IMG/VR virus record: IMGVR_UViG_3300010885_085588
Coordinates: 1-20,090 of that record
DNA: 20,090 bases
Reading direction: 5' to 3' (one strand)
Source of the DNA: a virus
In this document: positions 1-6,734 of the stretch, piece by piece
How positions within the stretch are numbered: position 1 is the stretch's first letter
Layout of the letters: each line of letters begins with the position of its first letter
The notes under the pieces: generated by a model
Told to the model about the DNA's origin: nothing
Seen by the model: only the letters and a program-made list of their open reading frames with translations
The model's database searches: none
Translations under genes and position numbers: made by a program

Positions 1-2
1 CG

Positions 3-299
3 GCTATAAATTTAGCTTATCATTTTGGAGCAGAAAAAATATTATTGTTTTGTTGTGATGATAGTTTTAGCGGAGAAAGAGCAGGATCAATAAAATTAAA
101 TAATGGTTTGTATGAATATCCGCAGCAGCAAATAGCACATGGAATTATTGATGGGTTTTTTTATTGGTTTAATAATCATCCTTATTATGAAACAAAATTA
201 GCTGATCATTCAAGCAGTCAAGAATATAAGCATGCGCCATATATAAGTGAGGAAGATATCCTTCCGTTTTTTCAACAAGGTGGTGAAAAATATGAATAA
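3..299 (+). CDS. C-terminal fragment, possible MptE/DUF115-like protein (5' end outside window)
   Basis: An open frame enters from the left edge and ends at TAA 297-299. The true start is outside the window, so the internal TTG at 45 should not be taken as the start. The first visible residues run INLAYHFGAEKILLFCCDDS, a small-residue helix followed by a hydrophobic strand and acidic residues. This resembles the Rossmann-like end of MptE-like/DUF115 proteins, which often sit in glycan or nucleotide-sugar clusters; a later stretch is YPQQQIAHGIIDGFFYW. The family call is from memory of pattern only. The next gene overlaps its stop by 8 bases and its SD lies in this coding end, so the two are probably co-translated. 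Nearby glycosyltransferase-like genes fit a carbohydrate role, but the catalytic half is not visible. Confidence 0.6.
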   Translation, partial: AINLAYHFGAEKILLFCCDDSFSGERAGSIKLNNGLYEYPQQQIAHGIIDGFFYWFNNHPYYETKLADHSSSQEYKHAPYISEEDILPFFQQGGEKYE

Positions 300-603
300 A
301 TGGAATTACACAAATGACGATCCCTTTGGCCCATTCAATCTGAGTGATTTCAAAAAATGGATGTCAGATCAGCATGATGCTAGAAAATCCAATATGGTTG
401 GTCTTAAAATAGAGTCAAAGATTCCTCTGAAAAAATTAATTTCAAGGATTGAAACTCAAGATGGTGAATTATTGGAAGTCTCCAAAGATTTTAAGAAAAA
501 TGGTGGCACAATCACAGAAGAAAATGGCCATTACATGTATGTTTCAGTAGACAGTGGTTCGTTCATGATTCACAGAATGCATTTGAAAAGATCAGAAGAC
601 TAA
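292..603 (+). CDS. Small hypothetical protein (103 aa)
   Basis: I chose ATG 292 because an SD-like AAGGTGGTG (277-285) sits at good spacing; longer in-frame starts upstream have no SD and lie inside the previous gene. The protein begins MNKWNYTNDDPFGPFNLSDF, is rich in Lys and charged residues, and has no membrane segment or motif I recognise. Its last part (YMYVSVDSGSFMIHRMHLKR) reads as beta strands. It overlaps the truncated upstream gene by 8 bases (same operon), and its TAA stop overlaps the TAG stop of the minus-strand gene on its right within the four bases CTAA (600-603). Function unknown. Confidence 0.7.
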   Translation: MNKWNYTNDDPFGPFNLSDFKKWMSDQHDARKSNMVGLKIESKIPLKKLISRIETQDGELLEVSKDFKKNGGTITEENGHYMYVSVDSGSFMIHRMHLKRSED

Positions 604-965
604 GTGCCTTTACGAATCATTGTTGTTTTTTGAGGCAATGATTTTGTATTTGCATTGCTTTGTGCCGTGACACTGTAGATTTCGGGCTGTGAACTTAGAG
701 GAATGTTGTTATAACTGCGAACTTTAAGAGCAGCCCTGAAATCAGCAAACGTATCAGCTGATTGAATCCATGGTTCCCAATAGATTCTATCATCATAAAT
801 TTTTTGTTTTAATTCTCCTGATATTTCAGCTGGAAGACTGAGAGCATCAACATCTTCCAGTCTTGATGCGATAATGGGCAATCCTCTACAAATAAACAAT
901 ATTTTGACGCTACTTTTATCTCTTTTGGCAAGATAAATATAAACATCTGTATTTTTGTTGGCCAT
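600..965 (-). CDS. Hypothetical phage protein (121 aa)
   Basis: An uninterrupted minus-strand frame from ATG 965 with a weak SD (AAGAGA) just upstream. It starts MANKNTDVYIYLAKRDKSSV and the first 35 residues look like a beta hairpin (VYIYLAKRD, VKILFICRG), followed by a helical, acidic middle (EDVDALSLPAEISGELKQKI). The C-terminal 40 residues are polar and probably disordered. I recognise no catalytic motif. It lies just downstream of the 46-residue ORF on the same strand (2-base gap), so both probably form one small operon. Convergent with the plus-strand gene at 292-603. Confidence 0.7.
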   Translation of the reverse strand: MANKNTDVYIYLAKRDKSSVKILFICRGLPIIASRLEDVDALSLPAEISGELKQKIYDDRIYWEPWIQSADTFADFRAALKVRSYNNIPLSSQPEIYSVTAQSNANTKSLPQKTTMIRKGT

Positions 966-967
966 TT

Positions 968-1108
968 TTATTTCTCTTTTGTTTTTGAAAAAAGCTCTTC
1001 AAGTAGAATCTCCATTACTATTTTAGTATATTCATCCTGAGAACCAAACTCCTTGACAAATTCTTGGAGTGCATTCACAGTTGATCCTATTTCATCTTGG
1101 TGGTTCAT
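968..1108 (-). CDS. Very small hypothetical protein (46 aa)
   Basis: The frame is open further upstream, but ATG at 1108 has a clear SD (AGAGGGA on the minus strand) at normal spacing, and the longer version would run deep into the divergent gene. The product starts MNHQDEIGSTVNALQEFVKE and is predicted to be one or two acidic amphipathic helices ending in SKTKEK. Its stop is 2 bases from the next minus-strand start (965). Its start codon touches the start codon of the plus-strand gene at 1109. No function can be assigned. The good SD and tight coupling are the reasons for calling it real. Confidence 0.6.
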   Translation of the reverse strand: MNHQDEIGSTVNALQEFVKEFGSQDEYTKIVMEILLEELFSKTKEK

Positions 1109-1714
1109 ATGATCCCTCTTCCAGAATACGCAAAAATCAAAGACAATTATTGCATTGCATACTTTGGTTATAGTAAAGAATATCTTGTCCAATTGCGTCT
1201 TCTTAGGCCATATATTGAAGAAGCATTCCCCGGTATTCAAATATACTTATGTTCTAGAGACGATTTGACATATCTATTCAAAGATGAGCCAAGAACTCTC
1301 GATAAATCCACATTAATGGGAAACAAAAAACAATTTGCTTATATTCGTGAAATATCATATAAAAACTCAATTCATCCAGTTGAAGAACTTATGGATGAAT
1401 CAGAAATAGAAATTAAACCAATTTCAACAAAAGAAGGAAATATAGGCTCAGCAGTTCTTTTAACTAATTGTTGCTCTCCTGTTAAAAGTTTGAATCATTA
1501 TCAAATAAAAAGTGCAATTCAATTGGCTGAATTGAAAAATTGCACTATCGCAATCAATGAACCATATGAAAATTATGATTGGGTTATTGGCGTGGAAAAC
1601 GAACAACTTTACGAGGCTGCGGCCCAAGGTAAAAAAGTTACCCTTATTCCTACGGGAATTGGTAAAAATCTATTTAAGAAGATGTTTCCTTTTGCAGAAA
1701 TAGTTGAGATGTGA
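1109..1714 (+). CDS. Glycosyltransferase-like protein of unknown specificity (201 aa)
   Basis: ATG 1109 is preferred over TTG 1097 because GGTGG (1099-1103) lies just upstream of the ATG. The protein starts MIPLPEYAKIKDNYCIAYFG. The N-terminal half contains YLVQLRLLRPYIEEAFPGIQ followed by a strand ending in LCSRDD, like the helix-strand pattern of a GT-B domain. The C-terminal part (WVIGVENEQLYEAAAQGKKV, then a TLIPTGIG turn) resembles the nucleotide-sugar side of GT9/GT-B proteins, in which a strand is followed by a glutamate and a short helix. At about 200 residues it is shorter than a full glycosyltransferase, so it could be a degenerate or accessory version. The neighbouring GT9 gene at 2428 supports a glycan setting. 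Moderate confidence in the gene, low in the function. Confidence 0.7.
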   Translation: MIPLPEYAKIKDNYCIAYFGYSKEYLVQLRLLRPYIEEAFPGIQIYLCSRDDLTYLFKDEPRTLDKSTLMGNKKQFAYIREISYKNSIHPVEELMDESEIEIKPISTKEGNIGSAVLLTNCCSPVKSLNHYQIKSAIQLAELKNCTIAINEPYENYDWVIGVENEQLYEAAAQGKKVTLIPTGIGKNLFKKMFPFAEIVEM

Positions 1715-1735
1715 ATATGATCTGATTTCTCCTGC

Positions 1736-1784
1736 ATAAATATAAAAGAGGTAGGGAAATTTTTATTTAACCTCCAAGGAGAAA
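1736..1784 (+). promoter_or_regulatory. AT-rich leader with strong SD before the virion-like gene
   Basis: The 71-base gap holds ATAAATATAAAAG (1736-1748), a possible -10 or phage late-promoter-like box, and then AAGGAG directly before ATG 1786. I cannot find a convincing -35. Together with the terminator at 2389 this suggests a separately transcribed, strongly translated gene. The SD is clear; the promoter is inferred. Confidence 0.35.
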
Positions 1785-1785
1785 A

Positions 1786-2364
1786 ATGAGCGTATTCAGA
1801 GTAAATTTGAATAACACTGTTCAGGGCACTCTTGACCTGAATCCGGCAACTACAGCTGAGTTTGTCACTTCTGTGCAGCGTACAGTTTATGTTACCGGGC
1901 CAAACAAAATTTATCGCAAACTTGCTGATGGTGATACATTCACTGATTGCAACTACTGGAAAAAATTTGCTTATCCACAAGTTCCTTATGATCAAGCATT
2001 CATCGAAGTTGTTACAGATGATGGTTCAATCTATAGCGACATTCCAGAAGAAAACAATTTCCCAACAGTTTACAGTTTATCTGTAAATGATGGAACTGCT
2101 TTTGCAGCTAATGAAGCCGACATAGTTGGCGATTATGGTTATCCTGCTAACTTCGTACAGATTAATTCAACAGATGCTGGCGGTGGCGACATTCGTGTAA
2201 AACTTAATGGTTTAGCTGGAGCTATATTTGATCTCAAGGCTGGAGACACTCAAGTTTTCAATTATGGCGACCTCGCAGTAACCAAATTGAATTTTGACAA
2301 CGACAGTGGCAACGATCAGACTGTTCAAATTATTGTTTCCGTTAAGAGCGTCTGCACTAGCTGA
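1786..2364 (+). CDS. Probable virion structural protein, beta-rich (192 aa)
   Basis: Strong SD (AAGGAG) and ATG 1786. The protein starts MSVFRVNLNNTVQGTLDLNP and is rich in Thr, Val, Asn, Asp and Gly with few charges, as in capsid-decoration, fibre or tail-tube proteins. The C-terminal part (IRVKLNGLAGAIFDLKAGDT, then FNYGDLAVTKLNFDNDSG) reads as alternating strands of a jelly-roll-like sandwich and resembles C-terminal domains of many phage surface proteins. The gene has its own leader and a strong hairpin terminator directly after it, consistent with a highly expressed monocistronic structural gene. No catalytic residues are visible. The exact role (decoration, fibre, neck) cannot be told. 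Confidence 0.75.
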   Translation: MSVFRVNLNNTVQGTLDLNPATTAEFVTSVQRTVYVTGPNKIYRKLADGDTFTDCNYWKKFAYPQVPYDQAFIEVVTDDGSIYSDIPEENNFPTVYSLSVNDGTAFAANEADIVGDYGYPANFVQINSTDAGGGDIRVKLNGLAGAIFDLKAGDTQVFNYGDLAVTKLNFDNDSGNDQTVQIIVSVKSVCTS

Positions 2365-2388
2365 ATAATATAAAATATTTTAAGACTC

Positions 2389-2422
2389 AAGGCCTAGTCT
2401 CAGCACTAGGCCTTACTATTTT
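2389..2422 (+). terminator. Rho-independent terminator-like hairpin
   Basis: Perfect 10-bp inverted repeat: AAGGCCTAGT (2389-2398) and ACTAGGCCTT (2405-2414) around a 6-base loop, followed by ACTATTTT. It lies 24 bases after the stop of the virion-like gene. The T tract is interrupted, so termination may be partial. The hairpin ends only 13 bases before the start of the GT9 gene. Confidence 0.75.
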
Positions 2423-2427
2423 AAGTC

Positions 2428-3375
2428 ATGAGAAATGGCAATCTTTCTATCAAAGAATTTTATGCGACAAGAAATAAAATACTTTTTATTTCAGATTGGG
2501 GAGGTCTTGGCGATATCATCATACACAGAATGTGTCTTGCAGATGTTAAACGCATAATACCAGACGCAGAAATTCACTTTTGTTGTTTAGATCAATATTT
2601 AGACGCAATAAAAGATCATCCTTTCATAAGTAAATTCGTCAGACCACAAGAACTTAAAAAAGAAGAATATTTGGTTTTTTATCAAACTGATGTTAAAGTT
2701 TCAAATAAATATGAAAGCTTTTATGGAATAAAATGTAAATTACATCGATCCGATATTTGGGCATTATCATGCGGATATGAATTAGAAGATCATAATATGT
2801 ATTTTAATTTGAATACCGATCTTTTGAAGATATATCAAAATAAACTTGAAGAATTTCGCAAAAAGAAAGATCAACCAATTATAATTTTTTCTCCTGATTC
2901 AGCAATCAAGACAAAATGTCTTACTCCTCATCATCTAAAGATTATTGACAATTATTTGAGAGATTTCAATGTTGTCGTTTTAAGCAAAAAAGAGGATGAT
3001 AAATATGGATTCCAAACAATAAAAAATACTAGCTTAACAGAATGGTTATACTATACTGCTTCAGCAGATTATGTTATTTCTGTAGATACAGCAACATTTC
3101 ATTTAGCAGGAGGACTTAAAAAGCCTCTTTTAGGCATATTTACATTTGCTAATGGAAAGACTTATGGAAAATATTATGATTTTGTTTTAGTTCAAAAACA
3201 TTTTGATAGTGGAAAATGGGATTGTGGTCCATGTTATAATTTCAGAACATGTCCAAAAACAAAAAGCGAATTAAAGCCTTGTCTAACTGAAATTTCTGAA
3301 GAAGAAATAAAGTCAGGCATAGATCAGCTTTTTGTGAGATGGCCTTGGAAAAATAAAATTCATTTGCAGAACTAA
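2428..3375 (+). CDS. GT9-family (heptosyltransferase-like) glycosyltransferase (315 aa)
   Basis: Length and pattern fit ADP-heptose:LPS heptosyltransferase-like GT9 enzymes, which move a sugar from a nucleotide donor. The N-terminal nucleotide fold shows KILFISDWGGLGDIIIHRMC (residues 18-37), the Gly-rich loop typical of the family. The C-terminal lobe has YVISVDTATFHLAGGLKKPL, matching the conserved Asp-Thr/Ser...His-Leu-Ala...Pro donor-site block. A Cys-rich end (CGPCYNF, CPKT, CLTEI) resembles GT9 proteins of large phages and of bacteria that carry DCGPC near the end. No usable SD precedes ATG 2428: the upstream 13 bases are TTTTAAGTC-type sequence next to the hairpin. Expression may rely on terminator read-through. 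Likely acts on a host or virion glycan; the sugar is unknown. Confidence 0.8.
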   Translation: MRNGNLSIKEFYATRNKILFISDWGGLGDIIIHRMCLADVKRIIPDAEIHFCCLDQYLDAIKDHPFISKFVRPQELKKEEYLVFYQTDVKVSNKYESFYGIKCKLHRSDIWALSCGYELEDHNMYFNLNTDLLKIYQNKLEEFRKKKDQPIIIFSPDSAIKTKCLTPHHLKIIDNYLRDFNVVVLSKKEDDKYGFQTIKNTSLTEWLYYTASADYVISVDTATFHLAGGLKKPLLGIFTFANGKTYGKYYDFVLVQKHFDSGKWDCGPCYNFRTCPKTKSELKPCLTEISEEEIKSGIDQLFVRWPWKNKIHLQN

Positions 3376-3409
3376 CTATAATGACTATGAAGGGTTGTGT
3401 GGAGGCGAA

Positions 3410-3655
3410 TTGGCTAATTTATTGAAGCCAAATACAGTTAAGGTTGTGACTCAAGATGGTGAATTACATGTCACTATTTCTTTAGAGCTTACAATCAACT
3501 TAAACAGCGACGATCTTAAAATTGCCGTTGCGCCTACTCATGTTGTGTCAGATTCTTCTGTTGCCAAGAAGACAGTGGTCACTAATGACAACCCGATGTG
3601 GGAAATTCCTGATTTTACTTCCACACCTAAAGTTGAATTTGGAAAGAAAGTATAA
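3410..3655 (+). CDS. Small partner-like protein before the actin-like gene (81 aa)
   Basis: I place the start at TTG 3410 because GGAGG (3401-3405) is just upstream; another TTG at 3395 has a poorer SD. From 3410 the protein reads MANLLKPNTVKVVTQDGELH, then a beta-hairpin-like stretch (VTISLELTINLN), a Ser/Thr/Val-rich linker, and a distinctive tail NPMWEIPDFTSTPKVEFGKK ending in Val. The tail looks like a short linear binding peptide. The gene is 11 bases upstream of the actin-like ATPase, in the same operon, so it may be an adaptor or regulator of the filament; this is inferred from position only. No family is recognised. Confidence 0.65.
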   Translation: MANLLKPNTVKVVTQDGELHVTISLELTINLNSDDLKIAVAPTHVVSDSSVAKKTVVTNDNPMWEIPDFTSTPKVEFGKKV

Positions 3656-3666
3656 GGAGAAATGAA

Positions 3667-4674
3667 ATGGCTTGTTCAATGGACGTTGGAACCTACAATC
3701 TCGTTTTTTGTCGCAGAAATGGAGAAGGAAACTTTACTTATCATCGTCAAGTAAATGCTTTTCTTGAAATGCCTTTGGAAAACAGGTTTGTTTTTGACAT
3801 GATGAAACAAGCTGGTGTCCCATTAATTGAACTTGAAAAAAGAGCATACGCACTTGGAGAAGCAGCAGTTGAAATGACTTATACAATGAGTGCATTAGAA
3901 CTCAAGCGCCCAATGACTCATGGATGTGTAAATCCAAAAGAAAAAGATGCTTTTCAAATCATGAGCATCATGATGCACAACTTGATTGAAGGCGTCAAAA
4001 AAGACGGCGAAATATTGTATTATTGTGTTCCAGCTAATGCCGTTAATCAAGATACTGATGCTGATTATCACCAGAGAATTCTACAAGCAATTTTCAATGC
4101 TTATAAAAATGAAACAGGATATAGAGTAGAGGCTCATCCGATTAATGAAGCCTTAGCTTTGGTTTATGCAGAGCTTGGTAAGAAAGCATTCACAGGTATC
4201 GCCGCAAGCTTTGGAGCCGGAATGATAAATGTTTGCTACGCAATGTATGGCAACCCTGTCTTTAGTTTTGCGATTGTTAATTCAGGAGACTGGATTGATC
4301 GTCAGGCAGCTAAGGCAACTGGCGAAAACATTTCATTTATCAATAAAGAAAAAACTAAAATAGATTTGTCTAAGTCTCCAACTAATCTTGTCGAAAGAGC
4401 AATCCATACTCAGTACAGGCTTATGATTGAGCATACTGTTAATGGATTAAAAAAAGGATTCTCAGACATCAATAAGGCTGTCAGAACTGATGGTGAAATT
4501 GATGTCGTAATCGCTGGTGGAACCAGTTCTCCTAATGGATTTACAGAAATATTTAAGGAAACCCTTAGCGGGGTTGAATTGCCAATAAAAATTGGCAATG
4601 TCATCAAGCCTGCTGACCCATTGTACTCGGTTAGTAGAGGATGCTTGATAGCAGCAGAATCCGCATCGAAGTGA
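3667..4674 (+). CDS. Actin-like ATPase (ParM/MreB/Alp superfamily), 335 aa
   Basis: SD AAGGAG (3654-3659) fixes ATG 3667. The layout matches bacterial actin homologues: phosphate-1 loop MDVGTYNL (5-12), a YYCVPANAV strand (118-126), a connect helix with Glu161 (INEALALVYAEL), a phosphate-2 block ASFGAGMINVCYA (180-192), SGDWIDRQAAKATG (206-219), and the adenosine loop VIAGGTSSPNGF (281-292). Such proteins polymerise with ATP and move plasmids or phage DNA, or position cell components. In the phosphate-2 block the usual aspartate (D-x-G-x-G-T) is Ser181 and the last Thr is Met, so hydrolysis may be altered. It sits between an 81-residue gene and a tandem-repeat gene with 11- and 15-base gaps. 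A cytoskeletal or DNA-partition role is likely; the cargo is unknown. Confidence 0.8.
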   Translation: MACSMDVGTYNLVFCRRNGEGNFTYHRQVNAFLEMPLENRFVFDMMKQAGVPLIELEKRAYALGEAAVEMTYTMSALELKRPMTHGCVNPKEKDAFQIMSIMMHNLIEGVKKDGEILYYCVPANAVNQDTDADYHQRILQAIFNAYKNETGYRVEAHPINEALALVYAELGKKAFTGIAASFGAGMINVCYAMYGNPVFSFAIVNSGDWIDRQAAKATGENISFINKEKTKIDLSKSPTNLVERAIHTQYRLMIEHTVNGLKKGFSDINKAVRTDGEIDVVIAGGTSSPNGFTEIFKETLSGVELPIKIGNVIKPADPLYSVSRGCLIAAESASK

Positions 4675-4689
4675 AAAGAAAGGCAAAGA

Positions 4690-5148
4690 ATGAAATATAA
4701 TCAGAAAAGCGTCAGCGACTTAGGTGCTGCCGCTTACCTTCTAATGCATGATTTGAAGGTTGTTGGAAGAAAAGGCAGAGACATTTTTTTTGTCGTTGAC
4801 CCAAAACATGCAGTTGAACATTTTGATCAACTTACACTTGATTACCTATCAAGTGAATTCCATCGATTTGATGCTTGCATCATGAGCTTGAAAAAGATTG
4901 GTGAATATAATTTTAATCCACAAAACTATCGATTTGTAACCGATCTAGGCGCTGCTGCCTATATCCTTATGCATAAATATAAAGTTGTTGGCAAACGTGG
5001 GAAAGCCATTTATTTTGAAGTAGATGATGTTGCAGCAGAAAAATTCGACGAAATAGCACTAGAATACATTTCAAGTGATTTTCATCGCTTTGATTCATGC
5101 TTAATGTCATTGAAAAAAATTGGTGAATATATAAGTGATCAATATTAA
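4690..5148 (+). CDS. Tandem DUF5659-like protein (152 aa, internal duplication)
   Basis: Two near-identical domains fill the protein: residues 8-73 (starting VSDLGAAAYLLMHDLKVVGR) and 83-147 (starting VTDLGAAAYILMHKYKVVGK). Both have the order DLGAAAY, KVVG, a basic turn, an aromatic strand (IFFVV or IYFEV), then FHRFD and SLKKIGEY. This pattern fits DUF5659, a small domain of unknown function that I know mainly from phage proteins, usually as a single copy. A GAAAGG SD lies before ATG 4690. The gene follows the actin-like ATPase after 15 bases. A DNA- or filament-binding dimer made of two fused domains is an inference from the duplication. Confidence 0.8.
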   Translation: MKYNQKSVSDLGAAAYLLMHDLKVVGRKGRDIFFVVDPKHAVEHFDQLTLDYLSSEFHRFDACIMSLKKIGEYNFNPQNYRFVTDLGAAAYILMHKYKVVGKRGKAIYFEVDDVAAEKFDEIALEYISSDFHRFDSCLMSLKKIGEYISDQY

Positions 5149-5159
5149 AAAAAAATCAA

Positions 5160-5167
5160 TATATAGT
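5160..5167 (+). promoter_or_regulatory. TATATAGT motif, copy 1
   Basis: TATATAGT 14 bases before ATG 5182, just ahead of the SD. The same octamer occurs before 10688 and 15413. It could be a phage-specific promoter element, but the distance to the SD leaves almost no leader. Confidence 0.35.
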
Positions 5168-5181
5168 CATAAGGAGACTGT

Positions 5182-6324
5182 ATGTTGAAATTTAGAAAAA
5201 TTAACGAAAACGTAAAAAAAGCAGAGGAAATCATGAAGATTTCCTCTGCGATTGATGATGTAGTTAATCAATGGATTTCAGATCTAAAGCATGAAATTAT
5301 AACAGGCTCAAGTATTCAGAATCGTGGAATTTGGGATAGATTCAAAAATTTTGTCGCCAATGTGTGGCACGGATATGATAACAAAAAAAACCCTTATTAT
5401 TCAATAAACAAACTAGGATACGGCCTTGGATCTGAAAATAAAAACGAATCATTGAAAAGCTATAATGATCTTCGAGAAACTTGCGAAAGTTTAGAAGACA
5501 AAATAAATGAAGAAGATTTATCAAATTTAAGAATTATGCAAATAATCGACAAACATGCAGCTTTACTCAAAACAAAAATGAAAGAAGTTCTTGTTCCAGT
5601 TTTAACAGCGTCTACCGATGCATATGAAAAATTAGGTAAATTATCTTATACACTAAGTCCAGAAGAAAAAGAAATTGTAAGAAGAAAAGATGTTAAAAAA
5701 CCAACAGAAATTGTTGCTCCTCAAAAAAAACCGAAAACGAAATCTGGAGACCAGACAGCGCCTCTTTCCCCTGAAAATAGGATAGGAAAAACAAAACTAT
5801 TGTCAGGTAAAAAACTAAAAAGAAATTACACATTAACTTCTACTGAAGATTATCCAAAACCCTTTAATTCTCCAAAACCTGATGATACTCCAAAACCCGT
5901 TAATGCTACAAAACCTGATGATGCAGATCAACCAACAATCAGCACCAAGCCATTGGGCCAAGGAAAAGAAAAATCAAAAGAAGCAAAATACATTGAGACA
6001 ATTATATCAGATTTAGATATCCTTGGTAGAAACACAGAAAGACTCAAAGAACTAAGCAAAAGATTACCAGATTATAAAGAATCTTTTTACCAAGAATTAG
6101 AACGTGTCATTTTGAGGGAGCTTGAAGATTTACCTTCTGGAGGCGTGAGAGAATTTTACACTACCAAATTTGAAGAAGCAAAAAGTCTTAAACAAACCGC
6201 TAATTTGCTAAATGCTCTTTTATCAGGGCTTGATCCAGAAGAGCATACAACAAATGAATCATTTAGCATTGTTGGTTTAGCCAAGAGAAAAATTTTGAAA
6301 TTCCGTCAACTTTGTTACGGTTGA
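5182..6324 (+). CDS. Hypothetical helical protein with Pro/Lys linker (380 aa)
   Basis: ATG 5182 has a strong SD (AAGGAG 5171-5176). Residues 1-160 are helical and charged (start MLKFRKINENVKKAEEIMKI, then RGIWDRFKNFVANVWHGYDN), residues 170-265 are a low-complexity Pro/Lys/Thr/Asp linker with a repeated PKP-DDTPKP-type unit, and 270-380 form a second helical domain (YIETIISDLDILGRNTERLK). The linker corresponds to a 36-base repeat in the DNA. No enzyme motif or membrane segment is visible. The two-domain-plus-linker shape suits a structural or scaffolding protein, or a protein that bridges partners, but no family is recognised. Its last 10 bases overlap the end of the minus-strand gene at 6315. 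Confidence 0.75.
   Translation: MLKFRKINENVKKAEEIMKISSAIDDVVNQWISDLKHEIITGSSIQNRGIWDRFKNFVANVWHGYDNKKNPYYSINKLGYGLGSENKNESLKSYNDLRETCESLEDKINEEDLSNLRIMQIIDKHAALLKTKMKEVLVPVLTASTDAYEKLGKLSYTLSPEEKEIVRRKDVKKPTEIVAPQKKPKTKSGDQTAPLSPENRIGKTKLLSGKKLKRNYTLTSTEDYPKPFNSPKPDDTPKPVNATKPDDADQPTISTKPLGQGKEKSKEAKYIETIISDLDILGRNTERLKELSKRLPDYKESFYQELERVILRELEDLPSGGVREFYTTKFEEAKSLKQTANLLNALLSGLDPEEHTTNESFSIVGLAKRKILKFRQLCYG
5854..5925 (+). repeat. Two copies of an imperfect 36-bp coding repeat
   Basis: Copies at 5854-5889 and 5890-5925 share the frame CCAAAACCC...TTAAT...CAAAACCTGATGATRCW, each made of two 18-base halves. They encode the PKP-rich linker of the 380-residue protein. They look like recent in-frame slippage, not a regulatory array. 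Confidence 0.75.
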
Positions 6325-6329
6325 TTTTT
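6305..6329 (+). terminator. Weak hairpin at the end of the 380-aa gene
   Basis: GTCAAC (6305-6310) can pair with GTTGAT (6320-6325, one G-T pair) around a 9-base loop, followed by a short T run. It overlaps the stop codon. The stem is only 6 bp, so this is a weak candidate. Confidence 0.25.
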
Positions 6330-6734
6330 CCCAATCATTTTTTTGTTAAAATCATGCGCTTGTCTCTGCAAGGATGCTAATGTTGCAGGATCAATAAAAG
6401 GTGATTTATTTGGATCAATTTCAACTATTCCATTAGGGTTTCTTGGTGGATTTTTCTTAATATCTTCTACAATGTTTTGATATTCAGGATTGTTTTCATC
6501 AATGACTTGCTCTTCAATAATACCAACAACATATTCCATGGTGTAAAAATTCTTACATCCAGTTACATGATGCCTTGTGAAAACTCCATCTTCATCAATG
6601 TTTTCAACTATTCCCGTAAAAAAATCAGCAAATTGATGGTCTTCAAAATTATTCTTTGCAATGCCAGTTGTTAAAACAGTGCATACTTTACCAACAAATT
6701 GCTCTTGTAGTTTTTTTATAGATGTAATTTTCAT
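6315..6734 (-). CDS. Hypothetical protein with N-terminal beta-barrel-like part (139 aa)
   Basis: ATG 6734 lies in the four-base ATGA overlap with the stop of the upstream oxygenase-like gene, so translation is probably coupled; I see no good SD. The first 75 residues alternate short strands (KVCTVLTTG, DFFTGIVENIDEDGVFTRH, YTMEYVVGIIEEQVID), which suggests a small SH3- or OB-like barrel. The remainder is Pro/Asn-rich and ends in a helix (LASLQRQAHDFNKKMIGKNQ). It resembles widely spread small phage proteins, but no function is known to me. Its end overlaps the convergent 380-residue gene by 10 bases. Confidence 0.7.
   Translation of the reverse strand: MKITSIKKLQEQFVGKVCTVLTTGIAKNNFEDHQFADFFTGIVENIDEDGVFTRHHVTGCKNFYTMEYVVGIIEEQVIDENNPEYQNIVEDIKKNPPRNPNGIVEIDPNKSPFIDPATLASLQRQAHDFNKKMIGKNQP

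Noticed and set aside
615-643. Inverted repeat AATCATTG/CAATGATT after the 103-aa gene
   Set aside because: Eight AT-rich pairs with a 13-base loop and a poor T tract; too weak to call a terminator, though possible.
1736-1748. T4 late promoter (TATAAATA)
   Set aside because: The sequence is ATAAATATAAAAG, close but not the consensus, and no other copy with correct spacing is seen in the window.
1609-1995. 128-aa minus-strand open frame
   Set aside because: Lies antisense to two well-supported plus-strand genes and has a Cys/Ile/Phe-rich composition typical of a shadow frame.
3376-3409. Centromere-like repeats before the actin-like cassette
   Set aside because: The 34-base gap has a TATAAT-like box only and no repeated units, so no parC-type site is seen here.
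5854-5925. 36-bp repeats considered as a CRISPR or iteron array
   Set aside because: Two contiguous in-frame copies without spacers that encode a Pro/Lys linker.
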